Shown here: piece by piece, positions 45,691-56,890 of the stretch | How positions within the stretch are numbered: the first letter of the stretch is position 1 | Layout of the letters: each line of letters begins with the position of its first letter | Translations under genes and position numbers: made by a program | Notes under the pieces: model-generated | Told to the model about the DNA's origin: nothing | Databases searched by the model: none | Seen by the model: only the letters and a program-made list of their open reading frames with translations | From: Selaginella moellendorffii | Lineage: Eukaryota; Streptophyta; Lycopodiopsida; Selaginellales; Selaginellaceae | Length of the DNA stretch: 64,000 bases | Direction of reading: 5' to 3' | NCBI RefSeq assembly: GCF_000143415.4 | Contig: NW_003314263.1 | Coordinates: forward strand, 2,072,749 to 2,136,748

Positions 45691-46479
45691 ACCAGAGTGG
45701 AGAATTAGTGTGGTTCATAAAAACTTCACTCCAGCCACATGGCTAGGGCACCCTAAGGTAGAAAGTGGGGAGAGTACCCACAAAGTTTATGTAGAGCCAC
45801 AGTGTTTCAAATGTTATCCCAAAATGAAAAGGAGAAAAACAATCCTTTTGAAGGCATGGTGAGGAAATTGGTCAAGCCTTTAAACCCTAACTAAATGGTA
45901 GTGTTGGTGAACACTGTTGTGGATGGAGTAGGATTTAGTAGGGATTGATGGAGGAAGGATGTTCCCCATGTCTCTAAACATCTTAAAGGTGCTAAGGTGT
46001 GGTCAAGGGATGATCACTCATGGATGGATAGCTTAGTTTTTGGGAAATGGGTTTGTGGTATAAATGGTATTAGGTGAATGGATATAGCTTTAGCATAACA
46101 AATTAATATGTCAATGTTACCTTTGGGTGTTTGTAATGAAATTGGACATGTGGAGCACTTAGGCCAAATGTAAAGATTGAGTGGCATAAATGCCATTTAG
46201 GAGAATGGAAAATTTAATCGCTTACAATTTGGTATCATAATTGTTCCTTAGTTCGACTTTGATTGGTGGTAAAGTATATCACCACTTGGCATCTGGATCC
46301 TACAACTGGATCTATCCTCAAGGAATAGCATGTCAAGAGGGCATGACTTTCCATTTGAGTTCATACGTATATATGTAAGCAATATGGTAAATAGAAAAGG
46401 GTTAATAAAGAAACGACTTTGGGATCTTGGGAACAATAGAAAGTTTTTCTCAAAGAGTTGAGGATATAATCTTTATAAG

Positions 46480-47882
46480 TGTGAAACACAAATCTTAGAT
46501 CCCCAAAAGTGGAGTTGAAAGGGTGCCATGTGGTAGTGGCTGAAGCTAAAGCCAAACAAAAGTAACACGTTTGAATTAAAAGTTTCGACTTGAAAAGTCA
46601 GAAGTGGGAGTGAACTCTCAACAAACTCTTAAGGAACGAGCACAAAGCGAACAATAAGTGAATCTCTAAAAAAGGGACATAAGAGGACTAACATATGATA
46701 CATGAAAGTGTCAAGATTAGAGTCTGAGATAGAGTCTAAGATAGAGCTGAGATGGAATCCCAAATGGAGTCCCAGATGGACCCAAGATGGACCCAAGATG
46801 GAGTTTAAAATGGAATCAAGACCAAGATTGACTTTGAGTCTGAGTCCAAATATTAATATAGATTGTTGGGTGAAAGCCCAAAGAGATTATCCCCCAGTAA
46901 GGGGGGGGGGGGGTTGCAAGAAGTTCCAAAAGTATAGTAGGGAGAGTGTGGGGTTGGACTCTAGTGGAACCAATTTGGCCAGGAAAGGTCAATGTGACCC
47001 AAGAAGGCTATACCCAAGTGTTGGGTGATGATATAACCATTGAAGAGTCCAAGGCTAGAGTGAATATGAACAAACAAGTGGGGTAATTTGGTAAACTATT
47101 CAAGAGCCGACTCTAGCTCCCTTGAGAGATCAAATGGTCGATGTTCCCAATTTAGATGTGGGTGGCATTATCTACTTGGATACATGGTGTGGCTAATTAG
47201 AACCTTGCTCTAGCCCTATGGTTAGGGCACCCAAAGGCAGAAGGTGGGGAGAGTACCTATGAGACTTGCGTAAGGCTGCGGTGTTTCGAAATGTTGTTAT
47301 AAAGTCCCAAACTAAAGAAAGGAAGAAATGCAATCCTCTTATGTGGTGACCAAAGATGCAATCATATGGCAAGGAAGTCCTAGAGGTTAGTGGTACATAG
47401 TGGTCGGGCCTTTAAACCCTAATTCAATGGTAGTGTTAGCAAATATGGCTGTGGAAGAAAAGAGATTTGGTAGACACTAAAAAATGGATATTGAGGAAGG
47501 TTATTCCCTATGACTACGAGATGTTAAGGAGTGGATCTAGGATAATCACTCCTAGATGGATGACTCAGTCTTTGAGAGACAGACCGTAATGCAGGTGGTG
47601 GTCCAACGGTGGTGTTGGACAATCGGAGTGACAAAGGTGAATGGGCATGGCTTTAGTATAATGGGCTGATATATCAATGGCACCTTTGGGTGTCAATCAT
47701 GGGATTGGACATGTGAAGCACTTGGACCAAGTGCAATGGTTGAGTGGCATGGATGCCATTCTTGAGGCTAGCAAGTCCCCAAGTTTGGAATAAAACTTAT
47801 AGAAGTTGTAAGTGAGACTTCTCCAAGTGGTCAGAGGTGTGGCTAAGTGATTAAAGTAGAATGGAAAATTTAGTCGTTTATA
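46480..47882 (+). mobile_element. Solo LTR of family A nested in the internal region
   Basis: About 1403 bases, from TGTGAAACACAAA to CGTTTATA. It is flanked by ATAAG (46475-46479) and GTAAG (47883-47887), a 4-of-5 target duplication. The interrupted internal sequence continues across it: the related element at 54.9-55.9 kb has GAGTTGAGGATGTGATC joined, across a short stretch, to TGTGGTAAACAAC, with no LTR between. Confidence 0.7.
46722..46830 (+). repeat. GAGATGGAGTCC-type minisatellite, LTR copy 1
   Basis: Degenerate tandem units such as AAGATGGACCC and AAGATGGAGTTT within the solo family A LTR. A run of about 13 G follows at 46901-46914. Confidence 0.75.
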
Positions 47883-50410
47883 GTAAGTGTTTCACTTATC
47901 AAATTAGCTAATATGGTTGTGGTAAACAACTATAGTTGGGATCATGGGAAAGGTACTCTAAGACAATAAAAAAGTCATATAATTATCTATATAGTTAAGG
48001 ATGGTGCTCATAAATTTAAGAATAAAGTTAATGATAGTGAGAGGTCAAATACAAAGTAATGTTCTTGAAATAGTAGTTAGTGCTACCTTTAATAAAAGCC
48101 TGAATAACCTAAGGAATTGGGGGGTGTACTTAAAGGATGAGTTAGTGTTCTCATTATATGAGAAAATAATTCTAAAAGGCAAAAGTAGCCTATATAAAAC
48201 AAAGGATAAATAAGTGTTGGAATAACACTTGTAAAGACAATCCTTGTGAATAAAAGGCAAATACAATAAGTTATATTCAAGTATGGTGGCACCTCAAAGT
48301 AGCTAAAAGGTTAGGACCTTACAGGGATTTGGTCTCCTTGAGTTCTTTTTTGTTTAATTGATAGGGGGGATGAACCACTACTATAGCACCCTCGACCAAC
48401 TCAATGTTTTTTATTGATCGGGCAGGGGGTAACCTTGCCAATAATTCCTCTAGCATAGTATCTTGAAATCAATCTAACATCTTCTGGATCATTAAAGCTA
48501 AATGACTTAGTAAAGTCAAAGGATAATCCCAAAGGCTTGAAAGAATCCCACTTGAATGATGTGTTGTACTTTACAAATGATTAGGAGGATTATGAGATCT
48601 AAATTTGAGAACAGTGGGTATTTTATTGATAGCAGAAAGTATCATTCTAAAGTTGTGAAAAGGTGTTTATGAAAGATAACAATTTTAGCAAAGAATTATA
48701 TATGAAAACTATGGAGTAGTGCTAACCAATAGTTGGTATAAAAAACAATTGCTTTCGTTTTGATAAAACTTATGAGGGTAGTCTCATGGAGTTGATAAGG
48801 TGGAAACCCCAAATGTCTCAAGAGATGATGTCTTGAGGTCAAGTTTGTGGGTTCATGGGAACCCCTTATTAAAGGAATCTCAATAGAACTGAGATTAACA
48901 AAGCCTAAGCTAAAAGGCATATGACTCAAGTGTATTGACCTAAATAATGATAAATGTATGAAAGAATTAGCAATGAGTTGTAAGACTTAATAATTATAAA
49001 GCAACTAAGTGAAAGATGTGGCATAATTATCTTAATAAAAAGTCTTGGGAATATTCACTTCTACCAATCTAATCAATTATGATAAAAATGAGGTTATTAA
49101 GGGATAACTTGTTTATGTTGCAATACAATAAATCAATGACATAAAAGGAAATGCTCATTGTTAAAAAAGGCAATCATTGAACACCTAAGCACTCTAAACC
49201 ACTAAGAAGTGGTATTTGGTATTAAGAGGGCATTAGATAAAGTTTAAGGGACTAAGTCCCTAATAAATAATGGATAAAAAGTGTTATTCAATGTCCAAAG
49301 TTGCAGAAACAAGAGAAGCCCATTTATCTAAATTAAACAATACCAAATTATTTTTGGCAAGACTAGTGACGAGCATAAAAAAGCCCATAAGTAGCAACAT
49401 TAATTCTAATGTATGGAATTACAATGTGAACATATCCAAATTGAAGAATCACTCCTTAGGTCATTGAGTAAATTCATCCTTAATAATACTTGCTAATGCA
49501 TAATAGAAAGTGTAAAGCTACCCTCATAGTTGAGAGGGGAATAACCGAAAGGAATGTGTAAGGCAAGAAGCAAATAATAAAAGGATAAAACTAAACTATA
49601 AAAATTGAAGGGCATAGCCAAAAGTGGTTGTACAAATTAAGAGTAGGGAATTAAGTGAGTGCTCGAAAGTGTTGTTACTGGCAACCATGGTGCTATGATG
49701 AGTTTAAAATATAGGATTATCCATATTAGACTATATGCCAGATAAGAAACTTGCAAAAAAAGAAGCTTTAATAAGCTAAGGGACAAAGTCCATTCAATGT
49801 TTCCAAATAATTTTCTAGGTGGTCACCCTTTTGCTGCACCATTTTAATTTTACACATTTCTATAAACCATTTACACTTATCTTCCTTGAAGCTTGCCATA
49901 AGGTGAAACTATCAAAGTTGGGGAAGTAGTTCCCAAGTGTTCAAAGAAATAGCTTTGAACAAAAGTTAATGTTTAAGGACTTTCACACTTATGCATAGAA
50001 CTATATTATGCTTGTCATGTGACTTGCTAAGCGAAAATGGTAAGTCGGAGGAAAAAAGACCTTAGTTGAAGGTGTTGATATAAAAAGGGGTGGCCCATGG
50101 GGCCAAACATGGAAGAGTCCATGCACAATCATAGGCTGATTAACTAGCTTGTCAAGTGAGAAGACTTGGAAATTTGGAAGAACTAAATTCTTAAACTGTG
50201 ATCCATAACACATTTTGGGTATAAGTTGGTACACTGGCATGGTGAGTCATGCTAGGCATCCTAGATAATACTATCTATAGATGCATATGCAGAGGTTAGG
50301 GTATGGTGATGGTTTAGAATATGAAAACATTTATTTTTCGATGGTCATGGATTCTCAGTAAGAAGGCTGGCTTGGGCACACCACCAAGTGGGGGATGCCC
50401 TAGAGTCCTG

Positions 50411-51977
50411 TGTGAGACACAAATCCCTAATCCCCAAAATGGAGATGAAAGGGTGCCACATGGTAATGGCTGAAGCGAAAGCCAAACAAGCGTAACACAT
50501 TTGGACTAAAAGCTACAACTTGAAAGGTCAAGAGCAAGAGTGGAACTCCTAACGAAGTGCTCGAGGAATAAGCACAAAATGAGCAATAAGTGAGTCTCTA
50601 AAAAAGGGACACAAGAGGGCCAACACATGACACGTAGAGGAGTTTGAGATGGACCTGAGATGGAGTCTGAGATGGAGTTCGAGATGGAGTCCAAGATGGA
50701 TCTGAGATGGAATCTGAGATGGAACCCAAGATAGAGTTCGAGATGGAGTCTGAGATGGAGTCCGAGATGGACTCAAGATGGACTCAAGATGGAGTTCAAG
50801 ATGGACCTGAGATGGAGCCTAAGATGGACCGAGATGGAGTTCGAGATGGACCTGAGATGGAATCTGAAATAGAGACCGAGAAGGACCCGAGGTGGAGTCC
50901 GAGGTCGAGACTGAGATCGAGACCGAGGCCGAGACCGAGTTCGAGTTTGAGTCTGAGTCCGAGTCCGAGTTTGAATCCGAGGGTGAAAGCCCAAAGTGTT
51001 CATCTCCCAGACCCTAGGGGGTTTGGTGAGCTCCAAAAGTATAGTAGGGGGAAGGCTCTAGTGGAGCCAGTTTGGCTAGGAAAGGCTAATTTGGCCCAGG
51101 AAGGTTGTACCTAGGTGTTGTGTGATGGGATAACCACTGGGAAGTCCAAGGCTAGAGTGAATACAGATTGATAAGCGAGGTAGCTTGGTGAAGTGTTCAA
51201 GAGCCAATTCTAGTTCCCCTGAGAGATCGAATGGCTGATGCTCCCAATTCAAGTGTTGGTGGCACTATCTACTTGGATACCTGGCGTGGCTCAATGGAAC
51301 TTTGCTCTAAGCCCATAGCTAGAGCACCCAAAGGTAGAAGGTAGGGAGAGTACCTATGAGGCTCACGTAGGGCCACGGTGTTCCGAAATGTTGTTCCAAA
51401 GTCCCAAACTATAGAAAGGAAGAAGAGTGGTCCTTTGGTGTAGTGACCAATGATACAATCATGTGGTGAGAAAATCCCAGAGGACAGTGGGACTTAGTGG
51501 TCGAACTTATGGGCCTTGTCTCAGTGGTAGTGTTGGCAAACACGGCCATGGACAGAAAAGGGATTTGGTGGGGACTGTAAAAGAAATATTGGGAAAGGTT
51601 GTTCCCTATGTCTGCGAGCATCTTAAGGATGCTAAGGAGTGGACCTAAGATGGTCACTCATGGACGGATGGCCCAGTCTTTGAGAGACGGGACTGCGATG
51701 TAAGTGGTGTTAGACCACCGGTGTGACCAAGGTGAATGGGCATGGCCTTAGCATAATGGACTAGTATGTCAGTGGTACCTTGGGGTGTCAGTCATAGGAT
51801 CGGACACATGGAACACTTGGACCAAGTGCAATGGTTGAGTGGCATAGATGCCATTCTCGAGGCTACCAAGTCCCTAAATCCAGAATAGGATTTACAAAAG
51901 TTGTGAGTGAGACTCCCCTAAGTGGTCGAAGGTGTGGTTAAGTGACTAAAGTAGAATGAAAAATTTAGTCACTTACA
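50411..51977 (+). mobile_element. Complete family A LTR (right LTR)
   Basis: About 1567 bases, TGTGAGAC to CTTACA, imperfect short terminal inverted repeats TGTGAG/CTTACA. The longest minisatellite array of the window lies inside it at about 50640-50985. It is the best-preserved plus-strand copy and serves as the reference for the family. Confidence 0.75.
50640..50985 (+). repeat. GAGATGGAGTCC-type minisatellite, longest array
   Basis: About 28 units of 12 bases (some 6-base steps), consensus near GAGATGGAGTCC with GACC and GAATCT variants, drifting to GAGTTTGAGTCC at the right end. In frame it gives a meaningless Glu/Met/Ser-rich string with no start context, so it is not taken as coding. 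Confidence 0.85.
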
Positions 51978-53330
51978 TCTTGATACATGGTTAGATTGAT
52001 TAATGTAAAACTCAGTATATCTAACTTGAACAGTCTAGTGCAAATAGCATCGAGGATGTGGTGAATGAGATGAGAACACCCAATCTCAGTTGCTATGGAC
52101 TTTTTGCTGGAAGGGGTAACTTGGGTGCACTACCAAGTGTGGGGGATGCTCCTAGAGTCATGGTCAACAACTTAAAAGTTTGGAAGACCTAGTATTTATT
52201 AGCAAACCTGTTAAGAGGTCAAGGTGAGATCATTAAGTGATCTTTTAGCTAAATAAGAATAAAGTTCTTGTTAGGTTAAGGAATAAGGTTTTTAGTTTAA
52301 AGTGTTGATTTGAACTATTAGCAATGGTGTAACTTGGTCAAGGTGATCAAGTGGGAAGGACACTTAAGGGAAATGAACTATGACAATACAATGGTATTAT
52401 GAGTTTAGGAAAATATCTTTATAGAAGGACCTATGGGTAGGTCACAAAGTTGGGCTGTAGATAAAGCCCACAACCAAAAAATGTTAAAAAAACTTACTAA
52501 GGGTGAACACATCTAGATTTGGTAAAATAAAACCTTTGCTAAGAAGCCAAAAGGATACCTCAAAGATGGAAGTAGTAATCATATAGCGTTTGATGCAAAA
52601 ATCAAAGGATAGAAGCAAAAAACTAATGGCCAAGAATGGGCCTTGGAAATTATTGGAGGGTATTCAAATGACAAGTTAAGTAAAGAACCACCATCTAATG
52701 GATGCTAACGGATTGTAGGAAAGAAAATGTATTTCTAATGATGGAATTCCCAAATGCTCTAATTTGTGAAGATGAAAGCTCCAAAAGATTGAGTGGCAAG
52801 GTAGCCAAATGATAGGGCTATAGGCAGCCCTAATATAAATGATGGATAAATGGAATTTAGTGTTTAGGGTGGTATGAAATAAAAGAGAGGATAATTATGC
52901 TCTTAATTAAAGGATTTCCTAGAATGGGGAAGTGGAATTTACACAACATGTGCAATGCAAGGTGTTTGAGACATTAAAGAAATTGACTTGAGAAGTCAAT
53001 ATTATAATTTTAAAGTATGATGGTTATGTTGATGGAGGCTAAGACTACTTTAGAATGAATAGTAAGATTGAGATAAAGAAGGTATCTCTAACAGGTTTAA
53101 TAAGAACTAAACGAACAAAGGGAGAGAACCATCACATGTGATCTAATGAGACTTTAAGTTGGAGAGATTATACTCCTTAAAGGATGGAAAAAGCAAAGTG
53201 AGCCTTTAGTGTTGTACCATTAATAAATATTAGCTTGGTGCTAAGGAAAATGGTAATCTATGATGGGGTTACTTTATGAAATGGTTATCATTTGATGAGG
53301 ACATTGAACTTCGTTTATAGGTGGTAGAGT
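51978..53330 (+). mobile_element. Family A internal-type DNA
   Basis: The segment 52060-52165 resembles the end of the internal region just before the right LTR (compare 50330-50405; both contain a CCAAGTG-GGGGATG string followed by CTAGAGTC). The rest has the same composition and no genes. Likely a second, partly deleted family A copy. Confidence 0.45.
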
Positions 53331-53714
53331 TGTGAGACACAAATCCCTAAGCCCCAAAGTGAAGCCGAGAGGGTGCCACGTAATAGTAGCCAAATAAAAG
53401 CTAAACAAGCATAACACATTTCGATTAAAAGCTTCAACTCGAAAAGTTGAGAGCAAGAGTGGAACTCCCAATAAAGTGCTCAAAGAATGAGCACAAAGTG
53501 ATCAATATGCAAGCCTCTAGAAAAGGGACACAATAGGACTAACACATACATGTGGAAGTGTCAAGACCAAGTCCGAGATGGAGTCCAAGAAGGAGTCCAA
53601 GATGGAGTCCGAGATGGAGTCCGAGTTGGAGTCCAAGATGAACCTGAAATGGACCCGAGATGGAGTTCGAGAAGGAGTCTGAGATGGACCCAAGATGGAG
53701 TCTGAGAAGGAGTT
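53331..53714 (+). mobile_element. Family A LTR, 5' part only
   Basis: Starts TGTGAGACACAAATCCC and stops inside its minisatellite (53570-53710). The missing 3' part begins exactly where unrelated DNA with a small hairpin starts. Confidence 0.7.
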
Positions 53715-53979
53715 TATAGCATATGTGGTTTTCACCTTTTATCCTATAGTGATTTACCATAGGATAACCACAAAGCGAAACCTAAACTCTCTATATGCCA
53801 CATGTTATATACCATATGCCACATGCCACATGTCCAAAGGATAATAGAGCAAAACCCAAGCTTCAAGGCCTTGGGCCATTGAATGAAGGAACGGAGCTAA
53901 ACTTCTAAGCGTAGAGCCAAAGAGCAAAGAAATTGAAGTATAGAGCAACTCCTAAGTGTACAGCCCAAAGAGTTAAGGG

Positions 53980-56107
53980 TGTAAGCGACTAATTTTTCCA
54001 TTCTACTTTAGTCACTTAACCACACTTCCAACCACTTAGAGGAGTCTCATTCACAACCTCCATAAGTCCAATTTAGGACTTGGGACTTGCTAGCCCCAAG
54101 AATGGCATCCATGCCACTCCACACTTGCACCTGGTCCAAGTGCTCCACGTGTCCGGTCCCAAGACCGACACCCAAAGGTACCACTGACATCTCGGCCCGT
54201 TACGCTAAGGCCATGCCCATTCACCTTTGCTGCACTAGTGGTCCAATACCACTTGCATCACCATCCCGTCTCTCCAAGACTGGGCCGTCTATCCACGAGT
54301 GGTCATCCTAGATTCACTCCTTAGCATCCTTAGGATGCCCACAGACCTGGGGAATCGCCTTCCCCAAAGTCCCTTTGTCAGTTCCTACCAAGTCCCTTCC
54401 TGCCCCTGGCCGTGTTTACCAACACTGCCACTGGATCGAGGCCCACAGGCCCGACCACTAAGTCCCATGGTCCTCTGGGACTTCCTCACCACACGACTGT
54501 GTCCTTGGTCACTACCCCAAAGGACTGCTCCTCTTCCTTTCCACAGTCTAGGCTTTTGGGACAACATTTCGGAACACCGTGGCCTTACGCGAGCCACCTG
54601 GGTACTCTCCCCGCCTTTCGCCTTTAGGTGCTCTAGCCATGGGCTTAGAGCGAGGTTCCGTTGAGCCACGCCTGGTATCCAAGTAGGTAGTGCCACCCAC
54701 ACTTGGACTGGGAGCATCGGCCAGTCGATCTCCCGGGGGAACTAGAGCCGGCTCTTGAACACATCACCAAGCTACCCCGCTTGTCGGTCTGTGTTCACTC
54801 TAGTCTTGGACTTCCCAGTGGGCAGCTCATCACCCAACACTGGGTCTGGCCTTCCTGGGCCAAACTGGCCTTTCCTGGCCAAACTGGCTCCACTGCAGTC
54901 CTCCCCCTTCGTGTCTAAGTCTTTGCCAAGACCAACACCGCTCTTTCTCATGCCAACCATTAGCACTGCCCCATAGAGGTCACACACAACTTTATGTCAA
55001 AGTTGTTTTCTTCTGGGAACACCTTTCCCATAACTTTAGCATGGCACATTTTGCCATCGATGAGATACTCTCTGTTCTCATCCTTGGATCCTATGATCCC
55101 CCCCCATCCTTTGTGGGGTACAACGCACCTTAGTCCAAGTGCTTCATTCAGTCCCTTTTAGGACCTTCCCTTGACTCTACTTGAGTCGTCTAGCAGTTTT
55201 GGACTTGGTTAATCCACCGACCCGTAAGGTCCTACTTGTGAGGCACTAGCTCACTGGAATACACATCTTGCATTCCGGTCCTACTCAAAAGGACTATTTT
55301 CACAAGCGTTACTCCGACACTTGATTTTGTTCTCTAGGGGCAACCTTTGCCCCTTAGGACTACTTGTCCATGTGATGAGAATACCAACTCATCCACTTAA
55401 TACACCCCCAACTCCTTGGGTTGTTCCAGCATTTATTAGAGGTAGCCCCGGCTACCATTTCAAGGACTTGAGTCCTCTTCCGTATTTGACCTTCCACGGT
55501 CATTACCTTTGGTCTCACATTCATGAGCACCAACCTCAACTATATGAGGATAATCTTGTGACTCCTTTATTGTTTTGGAGTCTCTATCTTTCCCGTGATC
55601 CCAACTTTAGTTGTTTACCACAACAACCTAAGCCAATTTGCTGAGACAAATGCTCATCCGGATCACATCCTCAACTCAATGAGGAAAACCTTGCATTGTT
55701 CCCAAGACCCCAAAGTCGTTCCATTATTGGCCCTTTTCTATCCACCACCTCGTCTACAAGTTCACACATGAACTGTAATGGAGAGCCATGTCTTCCCGAC
55801 TTGCTACTCCTCAAGGATAGGCCCACTCCTCGGACCTTCCAATGCCAACACTAGTGGTGATATACTTGAGCACCAATAAAAGTCGGACTAAGGAACAGCT
55901 CCGATACCAAGTTGTAAGCTCTTGAGTTTGGACTTCCTGGAAGGTCACCCAGCCCAGTACTATTCAAACCCAAGGACACTTAACTCCAAAATATCCCAAG
56001 ACCCTTAACCGATTGGAAAAGGGGGTGCACTCTTGTTCATGGGCCCTTTCCCTCTATATTTGAACCCCATGGATCGTCTCTCAAGTCGTTCTCTTTGGTT
56101 GCTTACA
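53980..56107 (-). mobile_element. Minus-strand chimeric element: 5S-type LTR, family A leader, truncated family A LTR
   Basis: Read on the minus strand: a 5S-bearing LTR (56107-55913), then a primer site TTGGTATCGGAGC (about 55910-55898), about 970 bases of internal DNA matching the plus-strand family A internal region around 47920-48300, then the 3' part of a family A LTR (about 54925-53980) that ends CGCTTACA. The two ends thus carry LTRs of different families. The family A LTR lacks its minisatellite and 5' end. No proteins recognised. Confidence 0.65.
55913..56107 (-). mobile_element. Cassandra-type LTR with 5S rRNA-like core
   Basis: 195 bases, TGTAAG to CTTACA on the minus strand. It holds the 3' half of 5S rRNA in the same strand sense: AGTTAAG, then CTTGGGTTTGAATAGTACT, TGGGTGACC and the GGAAGTCC end, that is the A box, intermediate element and C box of the RNA polymerase III promoter. 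Confidence 0.85.
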
Positions 56108-56686
56108 AAGGGATAGAGCAACTTGGAATAGTCCTAGAGCATCTAATATCCCAATACTAAGACCAACATGCAAAACGGAACCAAATGGAGTTCAGCACTA
56201 TTTTAACATACCAATGGTCTAATGCAAGAATATGGGTACTCCACCAATTAGCATGGTATGGAACTTGGGTTTAAACCCAAACCGGATACAGAACAAAAAC
56301 AAATACACAAGTGGGAGCTAGATTATACCTTAAGTTGGCCATAGACATCAAACAAAGCAATAGACGTTCGTCCAACTTGAGAGAAAAGCTGGAGAAGCAT
56401 CTCAGTGCCACCCCAATGGATATAGCATTTAGGTCACGCTAGGTCACGGTTAATGAACTTTGGCTTTGTGAAATTGCTACCTGTGTCCATGCATGTAGAG
56501 GTAATGCCTTCTGCTGTTTGGCTCTAATAGGCTGGACGAGACGAATTCGGAGGATGAGTTCATTGCCAACCTTTAGGATACTGTTTAGTGGCTTAGAGGT
56601 ACCTCTTTCTTGCCACCTCTTTCTCTATTGTTACCTTACCATGGATTTTTACTTCAAAGAGAGTAATCCTTTCCACATAAACATAC
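56108..56686. other. Spacer between two inverted 5S-type LTRs
   Basis: No gene recognised. With the flanking LTRs in opposite orientation (194-195 base arms), the block forms a large hairpin-capable structure. Confidence 0.45.
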
Positions 56687-56691
56687 CCTCA

Positions 56692-56885
56692 TGTAAGCAA
56701 CCAAAGGGAACGACTTGAGAGACGATCCATGGGGTTCAAATATAGAGGGAAAGGGCCCATGAACAAGAGTGCACCCCCTTTTCCAATCGGTTAAGGGTCT
56801 TGGGATACTTGGAGTTAAGCGTCCTTGGGTTTGAATAGTACTGGGCTGGGTGACCTCTCGGGAAGTCCAAACTCAGGAGCTTACA
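56692..56885 (+). mobile_element. Solo Cassandra-type LTR with perfect target duplication
   Basis: 194 bases from TGTAAGC to GCTTACA, flanked on both sides by CCTCA (56687-56691 and 56886-56890). The 5S-like core runs from about 56811 (GAGTTAAGCGTCCTTGGG) through TAGTACTGGGCTGGGTGACC to GGGAAGTCC at about 56869. No primer site or internal DNA follows, so it is a solo LTR left by recombination. Confidence 0.9.
56811..56869 (+). ncRNA. 5S rRNA-like promoter domain inside the solo LTR
   Basis: Position by position it follows plant 5S rRNA from the A box (AGTTAAGCGT-CTTGGG) through the intermediate element to the C box (TGGGTGACCTC) and the GGGAAGTCC end. The 5' half of 5S rRNA is not clearly recognisable, so this is not a functional 5S gene; a short polymerase III transcript is possible. 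Confidence 0.7.
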
Positions 56886-56890
56886 CCTCA

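Larger units (their letters stand above)
45700..51977 (+). mobile_element. Family A LTR retrotransposon derivative without recognisable gag/pol
   Basis: Reading left to right: a 5'-truncated LTR (about 45700-46226), a degenerate tRNA-Met primer site starting TTGGTATCA (46228), internal DNA 46240-50410 broken by a solo LTR of the same family (46480-47882), and a complete right LTR (50411-51977). The right LTR starts TGTGAGACACAAA and ends GTCACTTACA. The internal part holds only short frames and nothing I can match to capsid, protease, reverse transcriptase or integrase, so it looks like a large non-autonomous (LARD-like) element. A GGGGGATG purine stretch just left of the right LTR may be the polypurine tract. 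Confidence 0.7.

Noticed and set aside
46861-46920. G-run as a G-quadruplex or telomere signal
   Set aside because: It is a single slippage-prone run at a site that reads CCCAGACCCTAGGGGGTTTGG-like in other LTR copies; no telomere repeat is present.
50707-51114. Glu/Met-rich protein from the minisatellite
   Set aside because: Pure translation of a degenerate 12-base repeat inside an LTR. Other LTR copies have stops and shifts there.
56811-56869. A genuine 5S rRNA gene
   Set aside because: Only the 3' promoter half matches 5S rRNA. The unit is bounded by LTR ends and target duplications.
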